A DNA stretch of 64,000 nt from assembly GCF_041346945.1 (NCBI RefSeq), contig NZ_CP166850.1:7548501-7612500 (forward strand), written 5' to 3'. Shown here one piece after another: positions 9,116 to 17,746 of the stretch; position 1 is the first letter of the stretch, and the number at the start of each line of letters is the position of its first letter. Source of the DNA: Amycolatopsis sp. cg9. GTDB lineage: Bacteria > Actinomycetota > Actinomycetes > Mycobacteriales > Pseudonocardiaceae. The translations under genes and the position numbers were made by a program. The notes beneath the pieces were generated by a model. The model saw nothing but the letters and a program-made list of their open reading frames with translations. It was not told the DNA's origin and searched no databases.

Positions 9116-12094
9116 GTGCCGTCCGAGGTACACCGTCGTGCCTTCTTGCAGTTGCTCGCCGTCGCGGGCGCCGGATCGGCGGCGCTACCCGGCCTCGCCG
9201 CGGCCGGGACCGGATTCCCGCTGGTGTCGCGGGGGAAGGCCGCGACGATCGTCGTGAGTCCCGGTGATCTGCCGGGGGTCCGGCGGGTCGCGGGCGACCT
9301 GGCCGCCGACGTCGAGCGCGTCACGGGCGTTCGTCCCGCCGTGTCCGGTGTGGTCCCGGAGCACGGGCCGGTGGTGCTGGTCGGCACGTTCGGCCACAGC
9401 CCGCTGGTGGACTCGCTGGTCTCGGCCGGCCGGCTGGACGTGGGCGGGATCGCCGGGAAGTGGGAGACGTCGCTGAGCCAGGTCGTCGATGGGCGGCTCG
9501 TGCTCACCGGCAGCGACCAGCGCGGCGTCATCTACGGCGTCTACGAGGTCTCGCGGCGGATCGGCGTTTCGCCGTGGTACTGGTGGGCAGACGTTCCGCC
9601 GCGCAGGAGCGCCGAACTGCACCTCCCGGGGGAGCGGTTCAGCCTCGGCACCCCGCACGTGAAGTACCGCGGGTTCTTCGTCAACGACGAGAACCCGGCG
9701 CTCGGCACCTGGGCGCCGGAGTACTTCGGGCCGGGCCACGCACCGGGCTTCCCGAACGGTTTCAACCACCTCTTCTACGCGAAGGTGTTCGAGACCCTGC
9801 TGCGGCTGCGGGCCAACTACCTGTGGCCGGCGGTGTGGGGACGGGCGTTCGCCGAGGACGACCCGCTCAACCACGCCACGGCCAAGGAGTACGGCGTCGT
9901 CATGGGCACCTCGCACGAGGCGCCGATGATGCGCGGCATCGAGGAGTGGAACCGGCACGCGACGCCCGGGCACGACCCGTACGGCGGCACGGGGGAGTGG
10001 AGCTTCCGCCGCAACGGCGAGGCCATCAAGGCGTACTGGACCGATGGCATCCGCCGGATGGCTCGTGAGGGCTTCGAAGGCGTCGTCACGCTCGGCATGC
10101 GCGGCAACGGCGACGTCAGCCTGCCCGACGGCGACGGCATCGAGCTGATGCGGGAGATCCTCGCCGCCGAGCGGGACATCCTCGCGCGCGAACTGAGCAC
10201 CGACGTCCCGCAGGTGTGGACGCTCTACAAGGAGGTCCAGCGGTACTGGGCGAAGGGCCTGCGCCCGCCGGACGACGTCATCGTGGTGTTCACCGACGAC
10301 AACTGGGGCAACATCCGCAAGCACCCGGACCTCTCGCTGCCCCCGCACCCGGGCGGGTACGGGCTGTACTACCACTTCGACTACGTCGGCGGCGGGCGCA
10401 ACTACAAGTGGGTCGACACCGCGCTGATCGCGAACACGTGGGAGCAGCTGAACCAGGCCGCCGCCTACGGGAACGACCGGCTGTGGGTGGCGAACGTCGG
10501 GGACATGAAGGGCAACGAGCTGCCGCTGCAGTTCTTCCTGGACTACGCCTGGAACCCCGCGGCGTGGCCGGCCGAACGGCTGTCCACGTGGGAGCGTCAG
10601 TTCGCCGCGGAGAACTTCGGCTCCGCGCTGGCGGCCGAGATCTCCGGGCTGCTGCACGACTACGGGCGGCTGCAGTCGCGGCGGAAGCCCGAGCTGCTGA
10701 ACCGGCGGATCACCCTCGCCCCGGACGGCACCATCACCTACGACGACCAGGCGACGCCGTTCAGCCTGGTGAACTACGGCGAGCTGGACCGGGTCACGGC
10801 CGAGTGGCAGGACCTGGGGGCCCGGGCCGCCCGGATCTCGGCCCGGGTGCCCGCGGCCTACCGGGACGCCTTCTACGAACTGGTGCTCTACGAGGTCCAG
10901 GCGTCGGCGAACCTGTACGCGCTGCGGCGCGCGGAGTTCACCAACCTGCTCTACGCCGCACAGGGGCGCGCTTCGGCGAACGGGCTCGCCGCCGTCACCG
11001 AAGCCCGGTTCGCCGACGACCTGGCGCTGGCGGAGAAGTACAACACCGGCGTCGCGGGCGGGAAATGGCAGGGCTTCCAGACCCAGCCGCACATCGACTA
11101 CGGCGACGTCGACCGGTACGGGCCGAACGCGCCCTGGCAGCAGCCGGAGCTGAACAACGTGGCCCTGCCGGACGTGATCTTCCCGGCGGTGCGCCGCCTC
11201 GACGTCCCCGCCGCCGCCTCGCTGGGCGTGGCGGTCGACGGGTCGCCCGAGGCGTGGCCGGGCGCCGCGGGACGGCCGGTGCTGCCGGAGTTCAGCCCGT
11301 GGCAAAGCGCGCCGGCCCAGTACATCGACGTCTTCAACCGCGGCCGGACGCCGTTCCGCTGCACGGTGACGCCGGGCGCGCCGTGGGTGCGGGTCGAGCC
11401 GCGCGGCGGGCGGGTGGAGGAGGAGCTGCGGATGACCGTGCGCATCGACTGGGCCCGGGCGCCCCGGGGCACGACGACGGTGCCGATCACGGTGTCCGGT
11501 GCCGGCGCTTCGGTCGTGGTGGACGCGGTGGTGGGGAACCGCGAGCTGCCGGTCCCGTGGCGCCGCGGGTTCGTCGAGGCGGGCGGGTACGTGTCGGTGG
11601 ACGCCGCGCACTGCAGCGCGAACGTCGCCGCCGGGCCGCTCGCGTGGCGGCGGGTCCCGGACCTGGGCATGACGCCGTTCCCGGTGACGGCGGCGAGCCG
11701 GGCACCGGGGTCGGGCCCGCGGCTGGAGTACCGGATGACGCTGTTCACGGCGGGCCCGGTCACGGTGTGGGCCCGGCTTTCCCCGCGCAGCAACGTCCTG
11801 GCCGGGGACGGGCTGCGGTACGCGGTCTCGTTCGACGACGCGGAGCCGCAGGTCGTGAACATCACGAAGGCGACGGGCGCCGACGACACCTCGATGAACC
11901 GCCAGTGGGAGCGGACGACGTCGGACAACGTGAACCTGACGTCGACGGCGCACGTGGTGGGAGAGGCGGGCCCGCACGTGCTGAAGTTCTGGATGGTGGA
12001 CCCGGCGGTGGTGCTGCAGAAGCTGGTGGTGGACACGGGCGGGCTGCGGCCGAGTTACCTGGGACCGCCGGAGAGCCTGCGGTGGCCGGGATGA
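9116..12094 (+). CDS. Glycoside hydrolase family 115 (xylan alpha-glucuronidase), probably Tat-exported
   Basis: A 992-aa protein matching GH115: 'HVKYRGFFVNDENPALGTWA', 'NGFNHLFYAKVFETLLRLRA', 'NYLWPAVWGRAF', 'GVVMGTSHEAPMMRG' and 'VIVVFTDDNWGNIRKHPD'. The C-terminal third contains beta-sandwich accessory domains as in the family. GH115 enzymes remove (4-O-methyl-)glucuronic acid from internal xylose units of xylan. The N-terminus 'VHRRAFLQLLAVAGAG' fits a twin-arginine signal. The GTG start has CAGGAGG 6 bp upstream. It is co-transcribed with the sugar importer, which ties the transporter to glucuronoxylan. The usual family length (about 950-1000 aa) is matched. Confidence 0.9.
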   Translation: MPSEVHRRAFLQLLAVAGAGSAALPGLAAAGTGFPLVSRGKAATIVVSPGDLPGVRRVAGDLAADVERVTGVRPAVSGVVPEHGPVVLVGTFGHSPLVDSLVSAGRLDVGGIAGKWETSLSQVVDGRLVLTGSDQRGVIYGVYEVSRRIGVSPWYWWADVPPRRSAELHLPGERFSLGTPHVKYRGFFVNDENPALGTWAPEYFGPGHAPGFPNGFNHLFYAKVFETLLRLRANYLWPAVWGRAFAEDDPLNHATAKEYGVVMGTSHEAPMMRGIEEWNRHATPGHDPYGGTGEWSFRRNGEAIKAYWTDGIRRMAREGFEGVVTLGMRGNGDVSLPDGDGIELMREILAAERDILARELSTDVPQVWTLYKEVQRYWAKGLRPPDDVIVVFTDDNWGNIRKHPDLSLPPHPGGYGLYYHFDYVGGGRNYKWVDTALIANTWEQLNQAAAYGNDRLWVANVGDMKGNELPLQFFLDYAWNPAAWPAERLSTWERQFAAENFGSALAAEISGLLHDYGRLQSRRKPELLNRRITLAPDGTITYDDQATPFSLVNYGELDRVTAEWQDLGARAARISARVPAAYRDAFYELVLYEVQASANLYALRRAEFTNLLYAAQGRASANGLAAVTEARFADDLALAEKYNTGVAGGKWQGFQTQPHIDYGDVDRYGPNAPWQQPELNNVALPDVIFPAVRRLDVPAAASLGVAVDGSPEAWPGAAGRPVLPEFSPWQSAPAQYIDVFNRGRTPFRCTVTPGAPWVRVEPRGGRVEEELRMTVRIDWARAPRGTTTVPITVSGAGASVVVDAVVGNRELPVPWRRGFVEAGGYVSVDAAHCSANVAAGPLAWRRVPDLGMTPFPVTAASRAPGSGPRLEYRMTLFTAGPVTVWARLSPRSNVLAGDGLRYAVSFDDAEPQVVNITKATGADDTSMNRQWERTTSDNVNLTSTAHVVGEAGPHVLKFWMVDPAVVLQKLVVDTGGLRPSYLGPPESLRWPG

Positions 12095-12158
12095 AGCGGG
12101 CCGCGCGGCCTCACCGCGGCGAGACCGCCGGTGCCGGCGCGGCTCGCCCGTCCCCGCG

Positions 12159-12178
12159 GCACTTTCACGTGAAAGTGC
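12159..12178. terminator. Palindrome between convergent genes (TTTCACGTGAAA family, copy 1)
   Basis: The perfect 20-bp palindrome GCACTTTCACGTGAAAGTGC lies between the convergent GH115 and lacI genes, extended by a further four pairs after one mismatch. It could form a hairpin in either transcript, so a bidirectional terminator is the simplest reading. A second copy with the same core is at 44989-45018. Confidence 0.6.
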
Positions 12179-12209
12179 GGCGGTGCTCGCCGCCCGCGGC
12201 GGCCGGCCG

Positions 12210-13280
12210 CTACCGCCGGCCGGTGGAAAGGGCTTCGCTCGGCCGGTGTGCCGGGGCCGCCGTGCTGTGCCGCACCACCAGGCTCGTCGCCAGCTCCACC
12301 CGGTGGCTCGCCGGGGTCACCCCGCGGGCGAGCGAAATCGCCAGCCGCGCGCCGGCCGCGGCCATCTCCTGCAGGGGCTGGCGGATCGTCGTCAGCTCCG
12401 GGGTCAGCCAGCGGGCGATCGGCAGGTCGTCGAAGCCCACCACGCTCAGGTCGTCCGGGATGCGCAGGCCCGCGCCGCGGGCGGCTTCGTACACGCCGAG
12501 GGCCTGCAGGTCGCTGCCGGCGAACACCGCCGTCGGGGGATCCGGGAGGGTGAGCAGCGATGCCAGCTCGCGGTAACCCGAGCGGACGTGGAAGTCGCCG
12601 CGGCGGACCAGGGCCGGGTCGAACGCCAGGCCCGCCGTCTCCAGGGCCGTGCGGTAGCCGTCGATGCGCGCCCGGCTGCACAGCACGCCTTCCGGACCGC
12701 CGATCATCGCGATCCGGCGGTGGCCCAGCTCGACCAGGTGGCGGGTCGCGGTCAAGCCGCCCTGCCAGTTCGTGGCCCCGATCGAGGGCGTCTCCGGGCC
12801 TGGGGCACCGGCCGGGTCGACCACGACCAGCGGGATGTCGCGGGCGCGCAGCTTGGCCAGCTGCCCGCCGGTGAAGTCCGAGCACACCGAGACGATGCCG
12901 ACCGGGCGGCGGGCGAGGACGCTCTCCAGCCAGCTCTGGCCGGGGGTGTGCCGTCCCGAGGATTCCGCGAGCACGACCGCCATTCCGTTTTCGCGGGCGA
13001 CGCACTCGACCCCGCGGATGATTTCGAGCGCCCACGTGCTTTCGAGTTCGTGGAACATCAGTTCCAGCAATCGCGAACGGCGGGACCGTTCGTCGGCCCG
13101 GCGGCGGTAACCGTATTTCCCGATGACCGCTTCCACCCTGGCCCGGGTGCTTTCGGCGACGTCGGGTCGGCCGTTCAGCACTTTCGAAACGGTCGGCACC
13201 GAAACGCCGGTCTCGGCGGCGATCCGGGCGATCGTGACCCGGGTCGCGGTCGGCTCGAGATCCTCGGACTTCGTTGTCAT
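12210..13280 (-). CDS. LacI-family transcriptional regulator (second copy)
   Basis: A 356-aa LacI-type repressor with the DNA-binding helix-turn-helix 'VTIARIAAETGVSVPTVSKV' at about residues 14-33, the hinge, and a sugar-binding domain. It diverges from the GH10 xylanase gene, and a LacI-type operator lies in the 80 bp between them. It is a distant paralogue of the regulator at 4853-5878. It probably controls the xylanase and itself. Confidence 0.92.
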   Translation of the reverse strand: MTTKSEDLEPTATRVTIARIAAETGVSVPTVSKVLNGRPDVAESTRARVEAVIGKYGYRRRADERSRRSRLLELMFHELESTWALEIIRGVECVARENGMAVVLAESSGRHTPGQSWLESVLARRPVGIVSVCSDFTGGQLAKLRARDIPLVVVDPAGAPGPETPSIGATNWQGGLTATRHLVELGHRRIAMIGGPEGVLCSRARIDGYRTALETAGLAFDPALVRRGDFHVRSGYRELASLLTLPDPPTAVFAGSDLQALGVYEAARGAGLRIPDDLSVVGFDDLPIARWLTPELTTIRQPLQEMAAAGARLAISLARGVTPASHRVELATSLVVRHSTAAPAHRPSEALSTGRR

Positions 13281-13310
13281 GGGAGAGATTCTAGGTCATC
13301 GAAACCCGAT

Positions 13311-13325
13311 TTGAAACGCTTCGAA
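13311..13325. promoter_or_regulatory. LacI-type operator upstream of the xylanase gene
   Basis: TTGAAACGCTTCGAA contains the dyad GAAnCGnTTC centred on CG, typical for LacI-family repressors. A partial repeat (CGAAAC) follows at 13322-13327. It sits 36-50 bp before the xylanase start. Confidence 0.6.
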
Positions 13326-13360
13326 ACTTTCGGTTCACCATTGTCGATGGAAGGGTGAAG

Positions 13361-14377
13361 ATGCTGAGAAGAATTCCGAAGAAACGCGTCGCGCTGGTGC
13401 TGGCCGCCGTCGCCGGTATCGCGGTCTGGCAGGCGCCGTCCGCTTCCGCGTCGGTTCCGCTGCAATACGCCACGAACCGTTACGTCGGCAGCGCGGTGGC
13501 CGCGTCGTACCTGGCGTCGGAACCCGATTACCGGGCCGTGCTCACCCGCGAATTCGACAACGTCACCCCCGAGAACGAGATGAAGTGGGGCACCGTCGAG
13601 GCCGTCCGCGGGCAGTACGACTGGTCGGGCGCGGACGCGATCGTCCGGTACGCCCAGGAACACCACAAGACCGTCCGCGGGCACACGCTCGTCTGGCACT
13701 CCCAGCTCCCGGACTGGGTCGCCGGGTTGCCCGCCGGCGAGCTGCGCCGGGTCCTGCGCGACCACATCACCACGGAAGTCAAGCGGTACCAGGGAAAGGT
13801 CCGCGCCTGGGACGTCGTCAACGAGCTCTTCAACGAGGACGGCACGCGGCGCGACACGGTGTTCCGGCAGAAGCTCGGGGACGGCTTCGTCGCCGACGTC
13901 TTCCGCTGGGCGCACGCGGCCGACCCGAAGGCGACGCTCTACATCAACGACTACAACATCGAAGGCCGGAACCCGAAGAGCGACGCCGTGTACGACCTGG
14001 TGAAGACCCTGCGGCGGCAGGGCGTGCCGATCGGCGGCGTCGGGGTCCAGGCGCACCTGTCGATCCAGTACGGCTTCCCGGCGGAGTACCGCGCCAACCT
14101 GGCCCGGCTGGCGAAGCTCGGCGTGGACGTCGCGATCACCGAGGCGGACGTCCGCATCCCGACCCCGCCCGACGCGGCGAAGCTCGCCACCCAGGCGAGC
14201 TACTTCGACCAGCTCTGGGACGGCTGCCAGGCGGTCCGCCGCTGCGTCGAGTTCACGACGTGGGGCTTCACGGACCGCCATTCCTGGGTGCCGGACGTGT
14301 TCCCCGGCGAGGGGGCGGCCTGCCTCTTCGACGAGAACCTGCACCCGAAACCGGCCTACACCCGCATCAACCCCTGA
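13361..14377 (+). CDS. Secreted endo-1,4-beta-xylanase, glycoside hydrolase family 10
   Basis: A 338-aa protein with a cleavable signal peptide (MLRRIPKKRVALVLAAVAGIAVW, ending near APSASA). It has a single GH10 catalytic domain: 'FDNVTPENEMKWG', 'RGHTLVWHSQLPDW', the acid/base Glu in WDVVNE (about residue 155) and the nucleophile Glu in ITEADV (about residue 261). No carbohydrate-binding module follows, so it is a minimal GH10 enzyme. ATG 13361 is preferred over the GTG at 13355 because GGAAGGG lies at the right distance from the ATG. It should cleave the xylan backbone outside the cell. Its last 11 bp overlap the end of the convergent deacetylase gene. Confidence 0.95.
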   Translation: MLRRIPKKRVALVLAAVAGIAVWQAPSASASVPLQYATNRYVGSAVAASYLASEPDYRAVLTREFDNVTPENEMKWGTVEAVRGQYDWSGADAIVRYAQEHHKTVRGHTLVWHSQLPDWVAGLPAGELRRVLRDHITTEVKRYQGKVRAWDVVNELFNEDGTRRDTVFRQKLGDGFVADVFRWAHAADPKATLYINDYNIEGRNPKSDAVYDLVKTLRRQGVPIGGVGVQAHLSIQYGFPAEYRANLARLAKLGVDVAITEADVRIPTPPDAAKLATQASYFDQLWDGCQAVRRCVEFTTWGFTDRHSWVPDVFPGEGAACLFDENLHPKPAYTRINP

Positions 14378-14909
14378 CCGGGCCGGGGCGCAGCCCGGGG
14401 GCGGCGAGCGCCGCCAGGACGCGGGGAACCGCCTCGACGGTGGCCGGGCGGCCTTCGTGCATGAGCACGACGCCGCCCGGCCGCACCGCCGAAGCCGCCG
14501 TGACGATCTCGTCCGCGGAGGCGCCCGCCCAGTCGCGGGTGTCGACGCTCCACAGCACCTCGGTGAGCCCGTGGGCGGCGACGGCCGACGCCACGGACGG
14601 ATCGGTGTCGCCGTAGGGCGGCCGGAACAGCACCGGGCGGGCGCCGGTGAGCGAGACCAGGAGGTCCTGCGTCCGGCGGACCTCCCGGTCGCGGGCCGCG
14701 GGGCCGAGTGCGGTGAGCCGCGGGTGCGTCCACGTGTGGTTGCCGAGCACGTGCCCCGCGGCGGCGATCGCCCGCACCAGGGCCGGGTGCGCCGCCGCGT
14801 GCTCGCCCCACAGGAAGAACGTCGCCCGCACCGCGCCGAGGGCGGCCAGCAGCGCCGGCGTGGTCGACGGGTACGGGCCGTCGTCGAAGGTCAGCGCGAC
14901 TGCGTCCAC
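14367..14909 (-). CDS. NodB-domain polysaccharide deacetylase (CE4)
   Basis: A compact 180-aa protein that is essentially only the NodB homology domain. All five CE4 motifs are visible: TFDDGP, the metal-binding NHTWTH, FRPPYG, the DTRDW block and LMHE near the end. No signal peptide is visible at the chosen GTG, so either it acts in the cytoplasm or a start further upstream has been missed. Possible substrates include acetylated xylan, chitin oligomers or peptidoglycan; the xylanase next door makes acetyl-xylan attractive, but this is inference. Confidence 0.85.
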   Translation of the reverse strand: MDAVALTFDDGPYPSTTPALLAALGAVRATFFLWGEHAAAHPALVRAIAAAGHVLGNHTWTHPRLTALGPAARDREVRRTQDLLVSLTGARPVLFRPPYGDTDPSVASAVAAHGLTEVLWSVDTRDWAGASADEIVTAASAVRPGGVVLMHEGRPATVEAVPRVLAALAAPGLRPGPVRG

Positions 14910-14963
14910 CCCGCCAAGGTCACCCGGCGGGGAGGCGGGGGCAAGGACTTTCGGCGGGTTTCG

Positions 14964-15896
14964 TCAGCGGGCCAGCGCCGCGAGCCGCTTCGGCGTCGGC
15001 CAGCGGACGTTCCACGCCCAGCCGAGCTTCTCGAACAGCCAGATGACCCGGGCCGAGATGTCGATCTGGCCGCGCAGCGCGCCGTGACGGGCCGACGTCG
15101 GGTCGGCGTGGTGGGTGTTGTGCCAGGACTCGCCCATCGACAGGATCGCCAGCGGCCAGAAGTTGGCCGAGCGGTCGCGGCTGGCGAACGGGCGCTCGCC
15201 GATCATGTGGCAGATCGAGTTGACCGACCACGTCACGTGGTGCTGGAAGGAGATCCGTGCCAGTCCCGCCCAGAGGAACGCGGTCAGCGCGCCCCACCAC
15301 GACAGCGTGAGCAGGCCGCCGAGCAGCGCCGGGAGCAGCAGGCTCACCACCACCCACAGCGGGAACAGCCGGTCGACCACGCGCATGTCGCGGTCGGCCG
15401 CCAGGTCCGGGGCGAACCGGTCGACGTTGGTCTTGTCGCGGCCGAAGAGCCAGCCCATGTGGGCGTGCCAGAACCCGCGGGCGAGCGCCACCGCGGAGGT
15501 GCCGAACAGCCACGGCGAGTGCGGGTCGCCCTCGCGGTCGGAGAAGGCGTGGTGCCGGCGGTGGTCGGCGACCCAGCCGATCACCGGGCCCTGGGCGGCG
15601 AGGCCGCCGGCGATGGCCAGCGCGATCCGCAGCGCCCGCTTCGCGCGGAACGCGCCGTGGGTGAAGTAGCGGTGGTAGCCGACGGTGATCCCGAGCGTCG
15701 ACACGACGAAGAACCCGCCGCCGATGGCCAGGTCCAGCCAGCTGACGCCCCAGCCCCAGAACACCGGGACGGCCGCGGCGAGCGCGAGGAAGGGGACCAG
15801 CAGGAACGTGCGGATGGTGATCAGCTCGGCGACGGTCTGGCGGCCGGAGAGGACGGGTTTGGGTATCGAACGGGGAGCCTTCACGGAGGCGGTCAT
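14964..15896 (-). CDS. Fatty acid desaturase (acyl-CoA delta-9 type)
   Basis: A 310-aa integral membrane di-iron desaturase with hydrophobic pairs and the three histidine boxes: GYHRYFTHGAF, DHRRHHAFSD and WHNTHHADP. It introduces a cis double bond (usually delta-9) into a fatty acyl chain. It lies on the same strand as, and about 600 bp downstream of, a TmsB/TmsA-like pair that would act on the resulting oleoyl chains, with only a cold-shock gene in between. Confidence 0.92.
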   Translation of the reverse strand: MTASVKAPRSIPKPVLSGRQTVAELITIRTFLLVPFLALAAAVPVFWGWGVSWLDLAIGGGFFVVSTLGITVGYHRYFTHGAFRAKRALRIALAIAGGLAAQGPVIGWVADHRRHHAFSDREGDPHSPWLFGTSAVALARGFWHAHMGWLFGRDKTNVDRFAPDLAADRDMRVVDRLFPLWVVVSLLLPALLGGLLTLSWWGALTAFLWAGLARISFQHHVTWSVNSICHMIGERPFASRDRSANFWPLAILSMGESWHNTHHADPTSARHGALRGQIDISARVIWLFEKLGWAWNVRWPTPKRLAALAR

Positions 15897-16128
15897 GCAC
15901 TACTCGATTCGAGGATCTCGGCGCGCGGGACCTGGTCCTCGCGCGGGGGCCGGGGAAGTGAGCACCCGGCGATCAGCGGTCTGCGGTGGGCCGGGCTCGT
16001 CGCCGCTCCTGCCGGCGATCGGCCTCGGTCGCGAGAGCGCGGCCGGCCGGACGCCGGCTCGAGGGGATGCTCTCGACACCGTCCACGTTACCTGATCGTT
16101 GTGAGAGCGCAGTGTGGCCGCGCACGAA

Positions 16129-16161
16129 GAAGGCCCCCGCCCGGTGGGGGCGGGGGCCTTC
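16129..16161 (-). terminator. Terminator of the cold-shock gene
   Basis: A 14-bp GC-rich stem (16129-16142 with 16148-16161, 5-nt loop) starts 14 bp after the cold-shock protein stop codon. The rest of 15897-16128 shows no gene and should hold the desaturase promoter. Confidence 0.85.
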
Positions 16162-16175
16162 GGGTGCCTCGTGGC

Positions 16176-16379
16176 TCAGATGACGCTTACGCGCTGGGCC
16201 TGCGGGCCCTTCTGGCCCTGGCCGATTTCGAACTCGACGCGCTGGCCCTCGTCGAGCGACTTGAAGCCGGTGCCCTGGATCTCGGAGTAGTGGACGAACA
16301 CGTCCGGGCCCCCGCCGTCCTGGGCGATGAAGCCGAAGCCCTTTTCACCGTTGAACCACTTGACACTGCCCTGAGCCAT
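16176..16379 (-). CDS. Cold-shock protein (CspA family)
   Basis: A 67-aa single cold-shock domain, the standard length. RNP1 is KGFGFI and RNP2 is VFVHYS. It binds single-stranded nucleic acid and acts as an RNA chaperone. The ATG at 16379 ([10 protein letters not shown]) is chosen because CspA proteins begin there; the in-frame start four codons upstream is less likely. Confidence 0.95.
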   Translation of the reverse strand: MAQGSVKWFNGEKGFGFIAQDGGGPDVFVHYSEIQGTGFKSLDEGQRVEFEIGQGQKGPQAQRVSVI

Positions 16380-16469
16380 ACCTATACCCACTCTTTGTTA
16401 GTGAGCCGGTGCACCCCGTTCGGACGCCCCGGTCTCGGGACCATTCTCGCACTACTGCCCGTACCCGGG

Positions 16470-17735
16470 TCAAACCCCCCAGTCAGGCCGCAGCGGCAGG
16501 CCCATCCCGCCCGCGCTGTCGGTGCGCACGCCCAGGACCTGGTGCAGCTCGATCTCCCGTCGTTCGAAGGCCAGCCGGCAGGCCGCGAGGTAGAGCGCCC
16601 ACACGCGGCTGCGCCCGGCGCCGGCCTCGCCGACGGCCTCGTCCCAGTGCTCGTCGAGGTTCGCGCACCACCCGGCCAGCGTCAGCGCGTAGTGCTCCCG
16701 GAGGTTCTCCGAGTGCCGCACCTCCAGGCCGCTGTCGTGCATCGCCGTGACGATCTCACCAGGGGCTTCCAGCTCGCCGTCCGGGAAGACGTAGCGGTCG
16801 ATGAACCCGCGCGAGCGGTGGGCGACGCTGGTGTCCGGGTTGGTGATGCAGTGGTTGAGCAGCCGTCCGTGCGGCTTGAGCTTGCCGGCCAGGAAGCGGA
16901 AGTAGCCGGGCACGTTGCGCGCCCCGATGTGCTCGGTCAGGCCGATCGAGGAGATCGCGTCGAACCCCGTTTCGGTGACGTCCCGGTAGTCCAGGTGGCG
17001 GATCTCGGCGCGGTCGGCCAGGCCGAGGGCGACGACGTTCTTCTGCGCCCACTGCGCTTGTTCACGCGAAAGTGTGACACCGAGCGCTTCGACGCCGTAG
17101 TGCCGGACGGCGTGCGCGACCATCCCGCCCCAGCCGCAGCCGACGTCGAGCAGCCGCATCCCGGGCTTGAGGCCGAGCTTGCGGCAGACCAGGTCGAACT
17201 TGTTGGCCTGCGCCTCCTCCAGCGAGGCGTCCGCGGTCGGGAACACCGCGCAGGTGTAGGCCATCGAGGGACCGAGGACGAGCTCGTAGAAGCGGTTCGA
17301 GACGTCGTAGTGGCTGGCGATGGCCTCGCTGTCGCGCTCCTTCGAGTGCCGCAGCGCCGTCAGCCCGCGGCGGAACCGGCTCGGGTGCTCCTCGGCGGGC
17401 GGCTTGACCAGCCGCAGGTGGCCGGGGCCGAGCTTGCGCAGCAGCCACAGCCGGTCGGCCGGCGTCAGCTGGTCGACCTGGGCCGACAGCGCGTGCAGCG
17501 CGGTGTACAGGTCGCCGGAGACCTCCAGCGCGCCGGCGACGTACGCGCGGGCCAGGCCGAGGTCGCCGGGGGAGGACATGAGGTAGTCGAGCGCCAGCGG
17601 CGAGCACACCCGGATGGCCACGGGGGCGTCGGCGGGGCCGCTGCTGCTGCCGTCGTAGGCGGTGATCGACACGGTGGCGCGAGGGCCGAGGAGCCGCTCG
17701 AAGACCTCGCCGACCGTGGTGCTTGCCTGGGTCAC
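16470..17735 (-). CDS. SAM-dependent fatty-acyl methyltransferase, TmsB/UfaA1-like (cyclopropane synthase family)
   Basis: A 421-aa protein of the cyclopropane-fatty-acyl-phospholipid synthase family: the SAM-binding loop LLDVGCGWGGM, 'SSIGLTEHIG' and 'GRLLNHCI' are family landmarks. Directly upstream, 11 bp away on the same strand, is an FAD oxidoreductase of the TmsA type. In mycobacteria and relatives this pair (TmsB-TmsA, also called BfaB-BfaA or UfaA1-Rv0449c) makes 10-methyl branched fatty acids: TmsB adds a methylene group to an oleoyl chain and TmsA reduces it. The GTG start at 17735 has a good GAAAGGAA site. A plain cyclopropane synthase is the alternative, but the partner gene argues against it. 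Confidence 0.85.
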   Translation of the reverse strand: MTQASTTVGEVFERLLGPRATVSITAYDGSSSGPADAPVAIRVCSPLALDYLMSSPGDLGLARAYVAGALEVSGDLYTALHALSAQVDQLTPADRLWLLRKLGPGHLRLVKPPAEEHPSRFRRGLTALRHSKERDSEAIASHYDVSNRFYELVLGPSMAYTCAVFPTADASLEEAQANKFDLVCRKLGLKPGMRLLDVGCGWGGMVAHAVRHYGVEALGVTLSREQAQWAQKNVVALGLADRAEIRHLDYRDVTETGFDAISSIGLTEHIGARNVPGYFRFLAGKLKPHGRLLNHCITNPDTSVAHRSRGFIDRYVFPDGELEAPGEIVTAMHDSGLEVRHSENLREHYALTLAGWCANLDEHWDEAVGEAGAGRSRVWALYLAACRLAFERREIELHQVLGVRTDSAGGMGLPLRPDWGV

Positions 17736-17746
17736 GTTCGTTCCTT

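Noticed and set aside
12159..12178. True parS centromere sites
   Set aside because: The outer pair of the 14-bp core differs from the ParB consensus in both copies and both sit exactly between convergent genes, so a terminator is the simpler call; kept only as an alternative in the findings.
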